The translations under genes were made by a program, and so were the position numbers. Below, piece after piece: positions 33,974 to 42,723 of a DNA stretch of 62,347 nt. Source of the stretch: an uncultured Oleiphilus sp. (GTDB taxonomy: Bacteria; Pseudomonadota; Gammaproteobacteria; Pseudomonadales; Oleiphilaceae). Under the pieces are notes generated by a model. It was not told the origin of the DNA, did not search any database, and saw only the letters and a list, made by a program, of their open reading frames with translations. Within the stretch, counting starts at the first letter, position 1; each line of letters opens with the position of its first letter. The stretch is taken from positions 1 to 62,347 of the forward strand of contig CAJWAD010000008.1 of the NCBI GenBank assembly GCA_913020245.1, read 5' to 3'.

Positions 33974-35032
33974 ATGACGATGCTAACTAACGATACGTTT
34001 ACCACCTTGAGCAATAGCGTTTCTTATGCCGCCACAAAAGATCTCGTCGCCTATTGCCAAACGCTGGGCTTAGCGGAGCATCCCATTGTCAGCGCGATCG
34101 ACGCGCATAAGCACCAAAAAAATATAGCGCAGGTACGTATCGATGAAGCAGATTTAATTGCCTTATGGCAGCTCTTGGCGTCGAGTCATATACAGGGCAT
34201 TGGGCTTCGACTGGGTCAAAAAATTGCGCCTGAATCAAAGGGTCTACTTGCCAGCTGGATCAGCCAAGCCCCCACGCTTGAAGACGCTCTTAGTATTTTT
34301 CGAGAACACATTCAGCTGATGAACCCCTCTGAATGCTGGTCACTAAGCACACAAAAAGATCAGGTTAGTTTACGATTTAATCTTGACCCCTCTCGTGGCT
34401 ACCCGAGTATTGCAATCGAACGTAGTATGAGCGCGATGCTCGCCTGGGCGCGTGCACTTAGCGGTAAAGCATTCCCGCTTTTGAATGCCTGTTTTTCCTT
34501 CCCTGAACCGCCATATCGAGCGTTATTTGAGGATATCTTTGGTCAACATCTGCAATTTAATTGCTCGGCTAACCAACTCGTTTTTTCGAACGCACTTCTA
34601 ACAGCGCCTATTCTCAGTGGCAATCAATTTTTGTGTGATGTCATGGAAGAGAGAGCCATTGAGATGACGCGACAATTAGCGCAAGCCCAACCTGTCGTAG
34701 AAAAAGCTAAACTACTTATTAAGCAGGCAATAAAAGAAGGTTCACCCCTGTCTGTGGGTGAACTAAGTGACGCCCTCGCGGTAAGTAGACAAACCCTCTA
34801 CAGACGGCTCAAAGAACATGATACTGACTTTAAAACACTACTTGACGAAACAAGAAAAGACCAAGCGGTGAGAATGCTTGAGAAGGGCTCAAAAATTCAA
34901 CTGATCAGTTTGAGTTTAGGCTACAAAGACAGCAGCAGTTTTTACAAAGCCTTTCATCGCTGGTTTGGCTGCACGCCTGCGGTGTATCTATCACAGCGAC
35001 TAAAAGATAACCCTGAGCCCTATCCGGATTAA
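33974..35032 (+). CDS. AraC-family transcriptional regulator
   Basis: 352 residues, the OruR-like layout: an N-terminal arabinose_bd-like sensor region and a C-terminal double helix-turn-helix (LSVGELSDALAVSRQTLYRRL and IQLISLSLGYKDSSSFYKAFHRWFG, around residues 255-340). ATG 33974 and ATG 33980 are both possible starts. It is divergent from the hydrolase lipoprotein across about 100 bases. With the regulator at 17 kb it makes two regulators of this type in one window. Confidence 0.9.
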   Translation: MTMLTNDTFTTLSNSVSYAATKDLVAYCQTLGLAEHPIVSAIDAHKHQKNIAQVRIDEADLIALWQLLASSHIQGIGLRLGQKIAPESKGLLASWISQAPTLEDALSIFREHIQLMNPSECWSLSTQKDQVSLRFNLDPSRGYPSIAIERSMSAMLAWARALSGKAFPLLNACFSFPEPPYRALFEDIFGQHLQFNCSANQLVFSNALLTAPILSGNQFLCDVMEERAIEMTRQLAQAQPVVEKAKLLIKQAIKEGSPLSVGELSDALAVSRQTLYRRLKEHDTDFKTLLDETRKDQAVRMLEKGSKIQLISLSLGYKDSSSFYKAFHRWFGCTPAVYLSQRLKDNPEPYPD

Positions 35033-35052
35033 AAGTTAGAGGGATCAATTGC

Positions 35053-35385
35053 CTAGGCTTTCTTCACAAATTTGGGCGTTATCTTGATCGCTCCCACTCC
35101 AACCACTTTACAATCAATATTGTGATTATCTGCGCTTTCAACTAAACGAATGCCTTTGATCTTGGTCCCAACCTTTACAACAGAAGATGACCCTTTTACT
35201 TTTAAATCTTTTATCACGGTGACGCTGTCACCATCGTTCAAAATAGTGCCATTGGCGTCCTTTACAATTAAGCGGTCTTCATCTTCTTCTGGATTGATCG
35301 GCCACTCATGGCCACATTCAGGGCAAATATATGAGGGCCCGTCTTCGTATGGGTATTCAGAGTTACATTTTAAACAGTTGGGCAT
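35053..35385 (-). CDS. yjdM: YjdM/PhnA zinc-ribbon protein
   Basis: 110 residues. An N-terminal zinc ribbon [22 protein letters not shown] is followed by a KOW-like domain ([37 protein letters not shown]). This is the standard length and order. Its old name, alkylphosphonate uptake protein PhnA, is not a proven function. It is convergent with the AraC gene after 20 bases. Confidence 0.93.
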   Translation of the reverse strand: MPNCLKCNSEYPYEDGPSYICPECGHEWPINPEEDEDRLIVKDANGTILNDGDSVTVIKDLKVKGSSSVVKVGTKIKGIRLVESADNHNIDCKVVGVGAIKITPKFVKKA

Positions 35386-35536
35386 GCCAAATCGGTTCCG
35401 AGTTTAAGTATTAGCGGATAACATTATCGCTTAATCAAGTGAGAAATACCCATAAATTTATGGAGAAACTCTGTGCGAGCAGCTAGGCTAAACCTATTTT
35501 TAACTGGTCGTATTACAGAGCCCAAAGGAGTTATCT

Positions 35537-35869
35537 TTGTTGAGCGTCGCCTTGAAATCGCTTTCGGAAATTGCGAGCCAAACGCATGCGCGTATTCAGG
35601 CTGATTTTCCAGCCATCGATCCAATTATTGGAGTAAATCAAGGGATGCGCAACAATGGTTACCCAGCGGACATTTTGACCATCGACTGTTTAAAAACGAA
35701 TAAGCGTATTATTATTTTACTGCATGACGATACCCCAGAAATGGCACGTTATCAGTTTGCCTTTCGGAACAAAGATCCAGATGGTGACTTTAAAGATATT
35801 CAGTTAGCGGATATAACAATACAAATACTCTATGATTGGGTTAGCACATATTTCACCGCAGCGTCTTGA
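35537..35869 (+). CDS. Hypothetical soluble protein, TTG start
   Basis: 110 residues from TTG 35537 (AAAGGAG at 35524-35530). A TTG three bases later is equally possible. There is no signal peptide or membrane segment. The sequence is balanced and protein-like (IIGVNQGMRNNGYPADILTID, IIILLHDDTPEMARYQFAFR, then an acidic DPDGDFKDI). I do not recognise a family. It is a lone gene between yjdM and the zinc operon. Confidence 0.65.
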   Translation: MLSVALKSLSEIASQTHARIQADFPAIDPIIGVNQGMRNNGYPADILTIDCLKTNKRIIILLHDDTPEMARYQFAFRNKDPDGDFKDIQLADITIQILYDWVSTYFTAAS

Positions 35870-35960
35870 AAACCACCGTATTTTTCCCCTTATTACTTTT
35901 ATATCGATGTTTCAATAGTGGTAGGATGGTTTGGTCGCTTTACTTAGCTAGAATGCAGAG

Positions 35961-36392
35961 ATGGTAAAATATAAGTTCGGTTCTGTTTATTTATCATTTT
36001 GGTTTCTTGTCTCATCCGTTTTGATGGCGTTTCATAGTAGCCGACATAGCGTTGATCCGCATACTCAAACGGCCCCACCCCCCGACTTACCCGTATTTGT
36101 TGCTTATGCGCGTTCACACCATCTGAGTGAGCACTCAGATCACAATCATACACTCCAAGGTGATTGGTCAAACATTGTCGAGTTTGAGTGTTTAGACGCC
36201 CATGCATCATCTTCAGTTGCAACGCACTGCGACACCTGTTTAACCTTATCTTCGTACTACCTTCCATCAGTAGACGCTATCGCAACTTATTGGGTTATCG
36301 TGAATGCGCCAGATAGTTTAGAACAAAACGCCGAGCGGCTTTCTGATATTGCCGAGCACTACTTGACCCGCGCGCCGCCGATTACCGTTTAA
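35961..36392 (+). CDS. Secreted His/Cys-containing protein upstream of zrgA
   Basis: 143 residues. The N-terminus is hydrophobic (VYLSFWFLVSSVLMAF), acting as a signal or anchor. The mature part is rich in histidine (HHLSEHSDHNH) and has a CLDAHA...HCDTCL group that could hold zinc. Family unrecognised, though exported DUF2946-like proteins have a similar layout. It precedes zrgA by 79 bases on the same strand and is probably part of the zinc operon. Confidence 0.7.
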   Translation: MVKYKFGSVYLSFWFLVSSVLMAFHSSRHSVDPHTQTAPPPDLPVFVAYARSHHLSEHSDHNHTLQGDWSNIVEFECLDAHASSSVATHCDTCLTLSSYYLPSVDAIATYWVIVNAPDSLEQNAERLSDIAEHYLTRAPPITV

Positions 36393-36471
36393 ACAGCCGA
36401 ATACAGCAAGTGATTGAACTCGCGCATTGTTCATAGATATAAACAGTGCCCTGCCATCGTTGGAGTTACAC

Positions 36472-37179
36472 ATGAAACATACCTTTACACATTTATTCAT
36501 CAGTTCTGCCCTACTTAGTGCCAGCATAGGCTCTGTTTATGCATTTGAAGTTGAGCACAGTGCCCATGAACATGGCCATGCAAACTTAACCATTGTGCAA
36601 GAGGGAGATGACATAGAAATTGAATTTACATCACCTTCGGCAAATATAGTTGGCTTCGAACACCAAGCTAAAACAGATGAGCAACGTCATAAAATCAAAG
36701 AGGCGGCTGCTCTCCTCGAAAAGGCCGACACCTTGTTTATTTTCAGTCCCAAAGCAGGTTGCGAGATAGAACACGCAAAGGTTGCATCGCCCTTGTTAGC
36801 CGGTTTAGCCATACATGACGACAAGCACGATCATGATAAACATAGCGAGCATGATGACCATGGCAAGCATGACGATCACGGTAAACATGACGACCATGAC
36901 AAACATGACGATCACGGCAAACACGACGACCACGGCAAGCATGATGACCATGACAAACATGACGACCACGGCAAGCATGATGGTCATAAAGATGAAACTC
37001 ACAGCGAGTTTATGGCGAGCTACCATTTCGAATGTGGAAAAATCGATGCGTTAGACGAGATTGACGTGCAGCTGATCGAGAACTTCAAATCTATTGAAGA
37101 AATTGACGTACAAATGCAAACCCGTAATGGCCAAAAACGTGCTGAATTAAACCGCAACAATAGCAAGCTAATGCTGTAA
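36472..37179 (+). CDS. zrgA: Zinc-binding periplasmic protein, ZrgA family (DUF2796)
   Basis: 235 residues from ATG 36472 (TGGAG at 36461-36465). The TTG at 36427 lacks a signal peptide in frame. The signal ends after SVYA. The start of the mature protein, HSAHEHGHANLTIVQEGDDIEI, and NIVGFEHQAKTDEQ are DUF2796 hallmarks. The middle holds seven HDDH(G/D)K units. The C-terminal part again is DUF2796-like (SYHFECGKIDALDEIDVQLIENF). Family members bind zinc for an ABC system in Vibrio (ZrgABCDE). Two cysteines frame the repeat. Confidence 0.9.
   Translation: MKHTFTHLFISSALLSASIGSVYAFEVEHSAHEHGHANLTIVQEGDDIEIEFTSPSANIVGFEHQAKTDEQRHKIKEAAALLEKADTLFIFSPKAGCEIEHAKVASPLLAGLAIHDDKHDHDKHSEHDDHGKHDDHGKHDDHDKHDDHGKHDDHGKHDDHDKHDDHGKHDGHKDETHSEFMASYHFECGKIDALDEIDVQLIENFKSIEEIDVQMQTRNGQKRAELNRNNSKLML
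36850..36993 (+). repeat. In-frame 18-bp tandem repeat (histidine-rich units) in zrgA
   Basis: Seven 18-bp units encode HDDHGK or HDDHDK, then a diverged HDGHKD. The order GK, GK, DK, GK, GK, DK, GK shows a 54-bp higher-order period. Units differ at synonymous positions (CAT/CAC, GAT/GAC, AAA/AAG) while the protein unit is kept, which points to selection on the protein. Confidence 0.9.
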
Positions 37180-37181
37180 CC

Positions 37182-37913
37182 ATGTCAGAAATAACGTCAC
37201 TCCTTGCGCTTGAAAATCTGCGCTTTCGCTGGCCAGATGATCAGCGAGACACACTCACTATTCCCAAGCTAGAATTAGCCAAGGGTGCGCGTGTTTTTCT
37301 AAAGGGTCAAAGTGGATCAGGTAAGACAACGCTACTGAGCTTACTCGCCGGTATTAACACGCCCACTTCAGGCCGTATTATTGTTTTAGGCGAGGAGCTC
37401 AACGCACTCACGGCGAGCAAACGCGATCAATTTCGCGCTGACCACATTGGCTTTATTTTTCAGCTGTTTAATTTAATCCCTTATCTCTCGGTCATCGAGA
37501 ATGTAACGCTCGCCTGCAAATTTTCTAGCCGTCGTAACAAACGTGCGATTCAGAAGTCCGGCTCGCTCAAAGCTGAGGCACTGCGTTTACTCACACTGTT
37601 GCAGCTTGAAGACGTTGTCATCAATAAAAGAGCTGTGGCAGAGCTAAGCGTCGGACAACAGCAACGCGTCGCGGCGGCGCGGGCATTAATCGGTGCACCT
37701 GATTTAATTATTGCCGATGAGCCAACCTCGGCGCTTGATACCAAGACGAGAGAACACTTTTTAAAACTATTAGTCCAAGAGTGCGATCAGAGCGGCTCGA
37801 GTATTCTATTTGTCAGCCATGATGGCGCCCTAGAAAAACATTTTGATCGTGTTATTTACCTAGAAGATATTAACGCTTTAGACACCCAACCCAAACTGGG
37901 TGTTAAGCAATGA
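37182..37913 (+). CDS. ABC transporter ATP-binding protein of the zinc (Zrg-type) system
   Basis: 243 residues of the LolD/MacB type. Walker A is KGQSGSGKTTLLSLLAG. The signature is changed to LSVGQQQRVAAARAL (usually LSGGQ), with a Val in place of the first Gly. Walker B is LIIADEPTSALD. It starts two bases after zrgA, and its stop overlaps the permease start (ATGA). Together with the FtsX-like permease it forms the membrane complex. Direction of transport follows from the Vibrio Zrg precedent and is otherwise inferred. Confidence 0.9.
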   Translation: MSEITSLLALENLRFRWPDDQRDTLTIPKLELAKGARVFLKGQSGSGKTTLLSLLAGINTPTSGRIIVLGEELNALTASKRDQFRADHIGFIFQLFNLIPYLSVIENVTLACKFSSRRNKRAIQKSGSLKAEALRLLTLLQLEDVVINKRAVAELSVGQQQRVAAARALIGAPDLIIADEPTSALDTKTREHFLKLLVQECDQSGSSILFVSHDGALEKHFDRVIYLEDINALDTQPKLGVKQ

Positions 37914-39172
37914 ACATTGTCTTGCTCTTGCGACTCACTTTAAAAAGTATGTGGAACCGGCGATTTACGTCCAGTTTAACACTTCTCAGCATCTGCATTA
38001 GCGTGTTCTTGTTGCTCAGCGTAGAAACATTACGTAAGGAGGCTAAAGAAGGCTTCTCAAATACAATTACGGGCACCGACTTGCTGGTCGGTGCCCGCAG
38101 TGGCTCGGTTCAGTTACTGCTTTATTCCGTGTTTAGAATTGGCAACGCCTCGAATAACATAAGCTGGGATAGCTACCAAGAGATTAGTGCGCACCCCGCT
38201 GTAAAGTGGTCGATTCCCATCTCGTTAGGTGACTCACATCGCGGCTTTCGTGTCATGGGTACCAGTAGCGACTATTTTGCACACTATCATTATGCGGACA
38301 ATCACGCATTGAACTTTACGCATGGTCAGCAATTTGAAGGCGTCTACGACGCGGTCATTGGTGCCACAATTGCCAACGAATTAGGCTATAAAATTGGCCA
38401 AGAAATCACCCTTGCGCATGGTATTGTCGATACGCATTTCGCGCGACATGACGACAAACCGTTTACAATTGTTGGCGTACTCGCGCCCACAGGCACCCCC
38501 GTTGATAGAACGATTCATGTGAGTTTAAAAGGCATCGAAGCCTTACATGTGGATTGGCAAAGCGGGGTGCAAGCACGCCAAAAAATAAGTGCTCAAGAAG
38601 CCCTCAAAATGGATTTACAACCGAAACAAATCACGGCGTTTATGCTTGGGTTGAGTTCAAAAATGGAGATATTTCGAATTCAGCGCGCGATCAATAAATA
38701 TAAAAGAGAACCCTTGCAGGCCGTTTTACCCGGGGTGGCTTTAGGTGAACTTTGGCAATTAGTCGGCGTTGCCGAAATCGCTTTATTAATTGTCGCGGTG
38801 CTGGTGTTATTAACCAGTTTTATTGGTTTGTTGACGGTTATTCTAACCAGCCTGAGCGAGCGACGACGAGAAATTGCAATATTAAGAGCGCTCGGCGCAA
38901 GGCCCACACAAATTTTTGTATTGCTAACCTCAGAATCAATTCTATTCTCCATTCTGGGCGCAACATTGGGCTGGTTATTATTTTTGATCGTATTAGTCTT
39001 GGGCCAGGACGTATTTCAGGCTTGGGGGCTGCATATGTCAGCATTTAGTTTTAATGTTGCTCAAGCGACCCTCATTCTAGGTATTATAGTGGTGAGTGCA
39101 CTTTTAGGCTGCATACCTGGCTATCAAGCCTATAAACATTCACTTTCTGATGGCATGACCATCAAACTATAA
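37910..39172 (+). CDS. FtsX/MacB-type ABC permease of the zinc system
   Basis: 420 residues. One N-terminal helix (about residues 15-33) is followed by a large periplasmic MacB_PCD-like domain. Three C-terminal helices follow (around 275-300, 322-345, 370-395), with SLSERRREIAILRALGARPTQIF as the cytoplasmic coupling motif. Topology and length match the MacB/LolCE class. It overlaps the ATPase gene by four bases. Confidence 0.9.
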   Translation: MNIVLLLRLTLKSMWNRRFTSSLTLLSICISVFLLLSVETLRKEAKEGFSNTITGTDLLVGARSGSVQLLLYSVFRIGNASNNISWDSYQEISAHPAVKWSIPISLGDSHRGFRVMGTSSDYFAHYHYADNHALNFTHGQQFEGVYDAVIGATIANELGYKIGQEITLAHGIVDTHFARHDDKPFTIVGVLAPTGTPVDRTIHVSLKGIEALHVDWQSGVQARQKISAQEALKMDLQPKQITAFMLGLSSKMEIFRIQRAINKYKREPLQAVLPGVALGELWQLVGVAEIALLIVAVLVLLTSFIGLLTVILTSLSERRREIAILRALGARPTQIFVLLTSESILFSILGATLGWLLFLIVLVLGQDVFQAWGLHMSAFSFNVAQATLILGIIVVSALLGCIPGYQAYKHSLSDGMTIKL

Positions 39173-39185
39173 GGCACTTTCATCT

Positions 39186-39677
39186 GTGAATCTTAGTTTA
39201 AAAATTCTTTCATTTTTGCTCGTTTTCGCCGCTAATGCTTCTGCCAGTGATTACGAAGAACTCAGTTGGTATGATCTAATGCCCGCAGATTGGACACCCT
39301 ATGCGGAGGAGGAAGACATCTTCGCAAGGCATGATGAGAGTGCGCCAGCCATGCCATTTATTCAACAAGAAGCGCCTGTGGTGCCAGCGCTCAATAAGAA
39401 AAAAATACGTTTGCCGGGATACGTCATTCCAATCGTTTACAAAGATGATGCAGTTAGCGAGTTCTTATTGGTTCCTTACATAGGTGCGTGCATTCATGTC
39501 CCGCCGCCGCCGTCTAACCAGATGATATATGTCACCTTAAAAGATCCCTTAATCTCTACGTCCTTGTGGGCGCCCGTCTGGGTAAATGGCGAGTTAAAAC
39601 TCGAGTCAGCTGAAACAGAATATGCCCGCACTAGCTATCGAATGGACGGTGCCTCTAGCGAGCTTTACGAATATTAG
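39186..39677 (+). CDS. DUF3299 secreted protein of the zinc operon
   Basis: 163 residues from GTG 39186. The signal peptide ends near NASAS. The segments WYDLMPADWTPY, IRLPGYVIPIVYKDDAVSEFLLVPYIGACIHVPPPPSNQ and WVNGELKLESAET define DUF3299. The conserved CIHVPPPPSNQ loop with Cys and His may bind metal. It follows the permease by 13 bases and completes the operon. DUF3299 members accompany ZrgA-like ABC systems; the biochemical role is unknown. Confidence 0.88.
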   Translation: MNLSLKILSFLLVFAANASASDYEELSWYDLMPADWTPYAEEEDIFARHDESAPAMPFIQQEAPVVPALNKKKIRLPGYVIPIVYKDDAVSEFLLVPYIGACIHVPPPPSNQMIYVTLKDPLISTSLWAPVWVNGELKLESAETEYARTSYRMDGASSELYEY

Positions 39678-39800
39678 CGATGAGCACAATGAAACGTCAT
39701 AAGGCGAGTGTTGCGCCAATTTAAGATCAGCATCCACTAAATCGCGGGCACGATTGGTAGCGGCCGTTTGACAGAGACGGGCACACCACTTTTTACCCGG

Positions 39801-40658
39801 CTACTCAAGTGGAAAATTGAAGGTTACTCGGATCAAATCTTCACCCTTCTTTGAATATCGATACCCTACACCGATCCGCTCAAAATCATAAACAGGCGTC
39901 ATTAGAGGTCGCACAAGACCCCAAGTAAACCCGATTTCATGGGCCCATTGATCTTGCAATGCGGACACATCAATCCGAGACAGGCTATCCGTCAAATCAA
40001 CAAGGTAGTAATAACTGGTTGCATACACTGAGACAAAGGTTGAGATCTCCCCCAGATAAAAACGCGCAGGTATTTTTATATCCGTACCTACCTGAAGCAT
40101 ATTAAAATTTTCGTTGCTACTATCTTCAAATGGAATAAACCCAGCATGTTGCATTTTACCAAAAAGAATCTGCTTATCATCCCAAAATTCAAGGTATTGA
40201 AAAATGCTCATCCCTAATGCGTAGGTAAAGGCCCCCTGATGATTGGACAGGTCCTCTGCATAACCAATATCAAAAAAAGGCACAAATTTGAGAAACGACG
40301 ATTCCCAATAATCTTGATCTAAACCCAACCCCATAGACAGTGCACCGGCATCCTCAATTAGTTTAGTATCCTGAATATTCTGTTTATCAAAATTTGAGTA
40401 CCCGATCGAGACAGGCAGACGCAAACGAGTGGGCGTGTTTAGGTACATATCAACATCACGTGTATCAAAAGCGATCGGCATATTTAAAACCGTTAAATCG
40501 CTCCCACCAGAATTATAGATACCGGAACCGTAATAACTGGAAAAGGCAAAGTTGGGTTGTAGCGATTCTTCAGCCTGCAATGTTGAGGCATGGAGCAGCA
40601 GCATAGCGCCCATGCTCGTTAAAAACTGCGTCATGCCCAGCCAGCGTTTTAAGCTCAT
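39801..40658 (-). CDS. Putative outer-membrane beta-barrel protein
   Basis: 285 residues with a signal peptide ending near TLQA. The rest is a series of short amphipathic strands rich in Tyr/Phe (FAFSSYYGSGIY, FVPFFDIGYAEDL, FVSVYATSYYYLV, IGVGYRYSKKG) ending in IRVTFNFPLE. Repeated aromatic girdles suggest a barrel of 10-12 strands. I do not recognise the family. It is monocistronic on the minus strand, convergent with the zinc operon. Confidence 0.7.
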   Translation of the reverse strand: MSLKRWLGMTQFLTSMGAMLLLHASTLQAEESLQPNFAFSSYYGSGIYNSGGSDLTVLNMPIAFDTRDVDMYLNTPTRLRLPVSIGYSNFDKQNIQDTKLIEDAGALSMGLGLDQDYWESSFLKFVPFFDIGYAEDLSNHQGAFTYALGMSIFQYLEFWDDKQILFGKMQHAGFIPFEDSSNENFNMLQVGTDIKIPARFYLGEISTFVSVYATSYYYLVDLTDSLSRIDVSALQDQWAHEIGFTWGLVRPLMTPVYDFERIGVGYRYSKKGEDLIRVTFNFPLE

Positions 40659-40779
40659 ACGTTTTGGCCTACCCGGTCATACACGATATTCGCTGCACGT
40701 TTACAATGCATTGAGACTTATCGATTCTCGTAACATTTAACACCATGAAAGCGAAAAATCTTCTTCAAAAATCAACCTA

Positions 40780-41376
40780 CTAAAAACTGACTTTGGGCGC
40801 CTCCTGAAAGGACGCTTTGTCTTCAAATTCAAGAAGCGTCGCATCTTCTTTATGACCAAAAGTAGGGGCAAGCATGTTATTGGGAAAGCTTTGCCGAAAC
40901 TCATTGTAAGCCATGACAGAATCGTTAAAGGCTTGGCGGGCAAATGAAACTCGGTCTTCTGTATTACTGAGTTCATCATTTAACTGTTGAATATTCTCAC
41001 TCGCTTTTAAATCGGGATATGCCTCAACCGCGACATTTAATCGCCCCAAAGCCGATTGCAGCATATTCTCACCTGATGCCAGTTTGGCGACTGCTGCGGC
41101 GCTAGAGGGATCTTTTGCCGCTGCTTTTAAACCTGAAACGGCATCGTTTCTTGCAGAAATCACCGCTTCCAGTGTCTCGCTTTCATGCGTCAAATACGCC
41201 TTGGTAGACTCGACAAGATTCGGGATTAAGTCGTAACGCCTTTTCAACTGCACGTCTATTTGCGCAAACGCATTTTTATACCCATTTTTCAGTGCCACTA
41301 AGGTGTTAAAGATGCGCACGATATAAAAAACCGCCAAGATCAAAATAACCCATGAAATAATGCTGCCTACTTCCAT
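40780..41376 (-). CDS. lemA: LemA family protein
   Basis: 198 residues with one N-terminal helix ([21 protein letters not shown]) followed by the LemA core: [74 protein letters not shown] and a conserved proline-rich end. The function is unknown. LemA genes usually sit next to a HtpX-like protease or a TPM-domain protein; neither is present here. It diverges from serC. Confidence 0.93.
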   Translation of the reverse strand: MEVGSIISWVILILAVFYIVRIFNTLVALKNGYKNAFAQIDVQLKRRYDLIPNLVESTKAYLTHESETLEAVISARNDAVSGLKAAAKDPSSAAAVAKLASGENMLQSALGRLNVAVEAYPDLKASENIQQLNDELSNTEDRVSFARQAFNDSVMAYNEFRQSFPNNMLAPTFGHKEDATLLEFEDKASFQEAPKVSF

Positions 41377-41548
41377 CGCAGTGCTTCCTTATTCTTTAGA
41401 AATTACCTTTAAGCCTAGATCATTGCACGCCACCGATCAACGCTTTAACGCTGGTGCCAAAAGCAGACGGGTGGTAGCATTCGCTCTCGAAAATTTAACC
41501 CTATCGAAATGCTGTTCTCAGCCTTGTTGTGCATATTGGAGAGTCGTT

Positions 41549-42664
41549 ATGCAGCCTAGTGTGAAGCCCACTAACCCAAATTTTTCATCTGGCCCATGCA
41601 GCAAGCGCCCGGGCTATGATGTAAACATGCTAGACATTAGTACCTTGGGCAGGTCGCATCGTGCCGCACTTGGTAAAACTGCACTCGAAAAAGCCTGTAA
41701 AGAAACAGCTCGCCTACTGGGACTGCCTGCAGACTACCGTGTGGGAATTGTTCCTGCCTCCGACACCGGGGCCGTCGAAATGGCCATGTGGTCTTTGTTA
41801 GGCGCGAAGCCGCTAGATATTTTTGCTTGGGAATCGTTTGGTCGTACTTGGGTGAGCGACGTAGAGAAGCAGCTCAAACTCAAAGAGGTAAATGTCTACA
41901 CGGCGGACTATGGTGTGTTGCCTGATCTATCAAAAGCGAATCCGGAACACGACGTCGTCTTCACATGGAATGGCACGACCTCTGGCGTGAAAGTTCCGCA
42001 CGCTGACTGGATAAGTGATGACCGTTCCGGTCTCACTATATGCGATGCAACGTCGGCTGTATTTGCCATGGATATGCCATGGGAAAAACTGGATGTGGTA
42101 ACCTATAGCTGGCAAAAAGTATTGGGCGGCGAAGGCGCACACGGTATGTTAATACTCAGCCCCAAGGCGGTTAAGCGACTCGAAACCTATACGCCACCAT
42201 GGCCCTTGCCAAAGATTTTTCGTTTGACCAAAAATGGAAAACTTATTGAAGGTATCTTCAAGGGCGCCACGATTAATACCCCCTCTATGTTATGTGTCGC
42301 TGATTACCTTGATGCATTAGCTTGGGTGGAAAAGATGGGCGGCTTGCCGGCGATGATAGAACGCTCAGAAGCCAGCCTTACCGCGATCAAAGCCTTTGTC
42401 GACGAAAACGATTGGATTAACTTTCTCGCACAAGACGCCTCGACACTGTCTAGTACGAGCGTGTGCCTTACACTCGAGCTTAATGATTCGCAAGTCAAAC
42501 AGTTGATAAAGTTACTTGAAGATGAGGGCGTTGCCTATGACATAGGTTCCTACCGTGATGCCCCGACGGGTCTGCGCATCTGGTGTGGCGCAACGATTGA
42601 AAGTGAGGATGTAAAGGCGCTAATGCCATGGATAAAATGGGCATATAAACAAGTAAGCGCGTAA
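41549..42664 (+). CDS. serC: Phosphoserine aminotransferase (alternative SerC family)
   Basis: Converts 3-phosphohydroxypyruvate to phosphoserine in serine synthesis. 371 residues from ATG 41549 (TTGGAGAG at 41537-41544). The frame is open further upstream, but into LemA promoter DNA. Landmarks are [66 protein letters not shown] and the PLP lysine in [13 protein letters not shown]. These match the TIGR01365 branch common in alphaproteobacteria and archaea rather than the E. coli type. It is monocistronic. Confidence 0.9.
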   Translation: MQPSVKPTNPNFSSGPCSKRPGYDVNMLDISTLGRSHRAALGKTALEKACKETARLLGLPADYRVGIVPASDTGAVEMAMWSLLGAKPLDIFAWESFGRTWVSDVEKQLKLKEVNVYTADYGVLPDLSKANPEHDVVFTWNGTTSGVKVPHADWISDDRSGLTICDATSAVFAMDMPWEKLDVVTYSWQKVLGGEGAHGMLILSPKAVKRLETYTPPWPLPKIFRLTKNGKLIEGIFKGATINTPSMLCVADYLDALAWVEKMGGLPAMIERSEASLTAIKAFVDENDWINFLAQDASTLSSTSVCLTLELNDSQVKQLIKLLEDEGVAYDIGSYRDAPTGLRIWCGATIESEDVKALMPWIKWAYKQVSA

Positions 42665-42723
42665 TTCAAAATCAATTAGAAACTGATCGTTTCAGTTAAA
42701 ATTAAGTAGTGATAGGTATATAA

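Noticed and set aside
36850-36993. Short regular repeats considered as a CRISPR array
   Set aside because: Units are contiguous 18-bp coding repeats without spacers and lie inside a gene.
36805-37026. Minus-strand 73-codon frame over the histidine repeat
   Set aside because: It is a low-complexity Met/Val repeat produced by the complement of the zrgA tandem repeat, hence a shadow.
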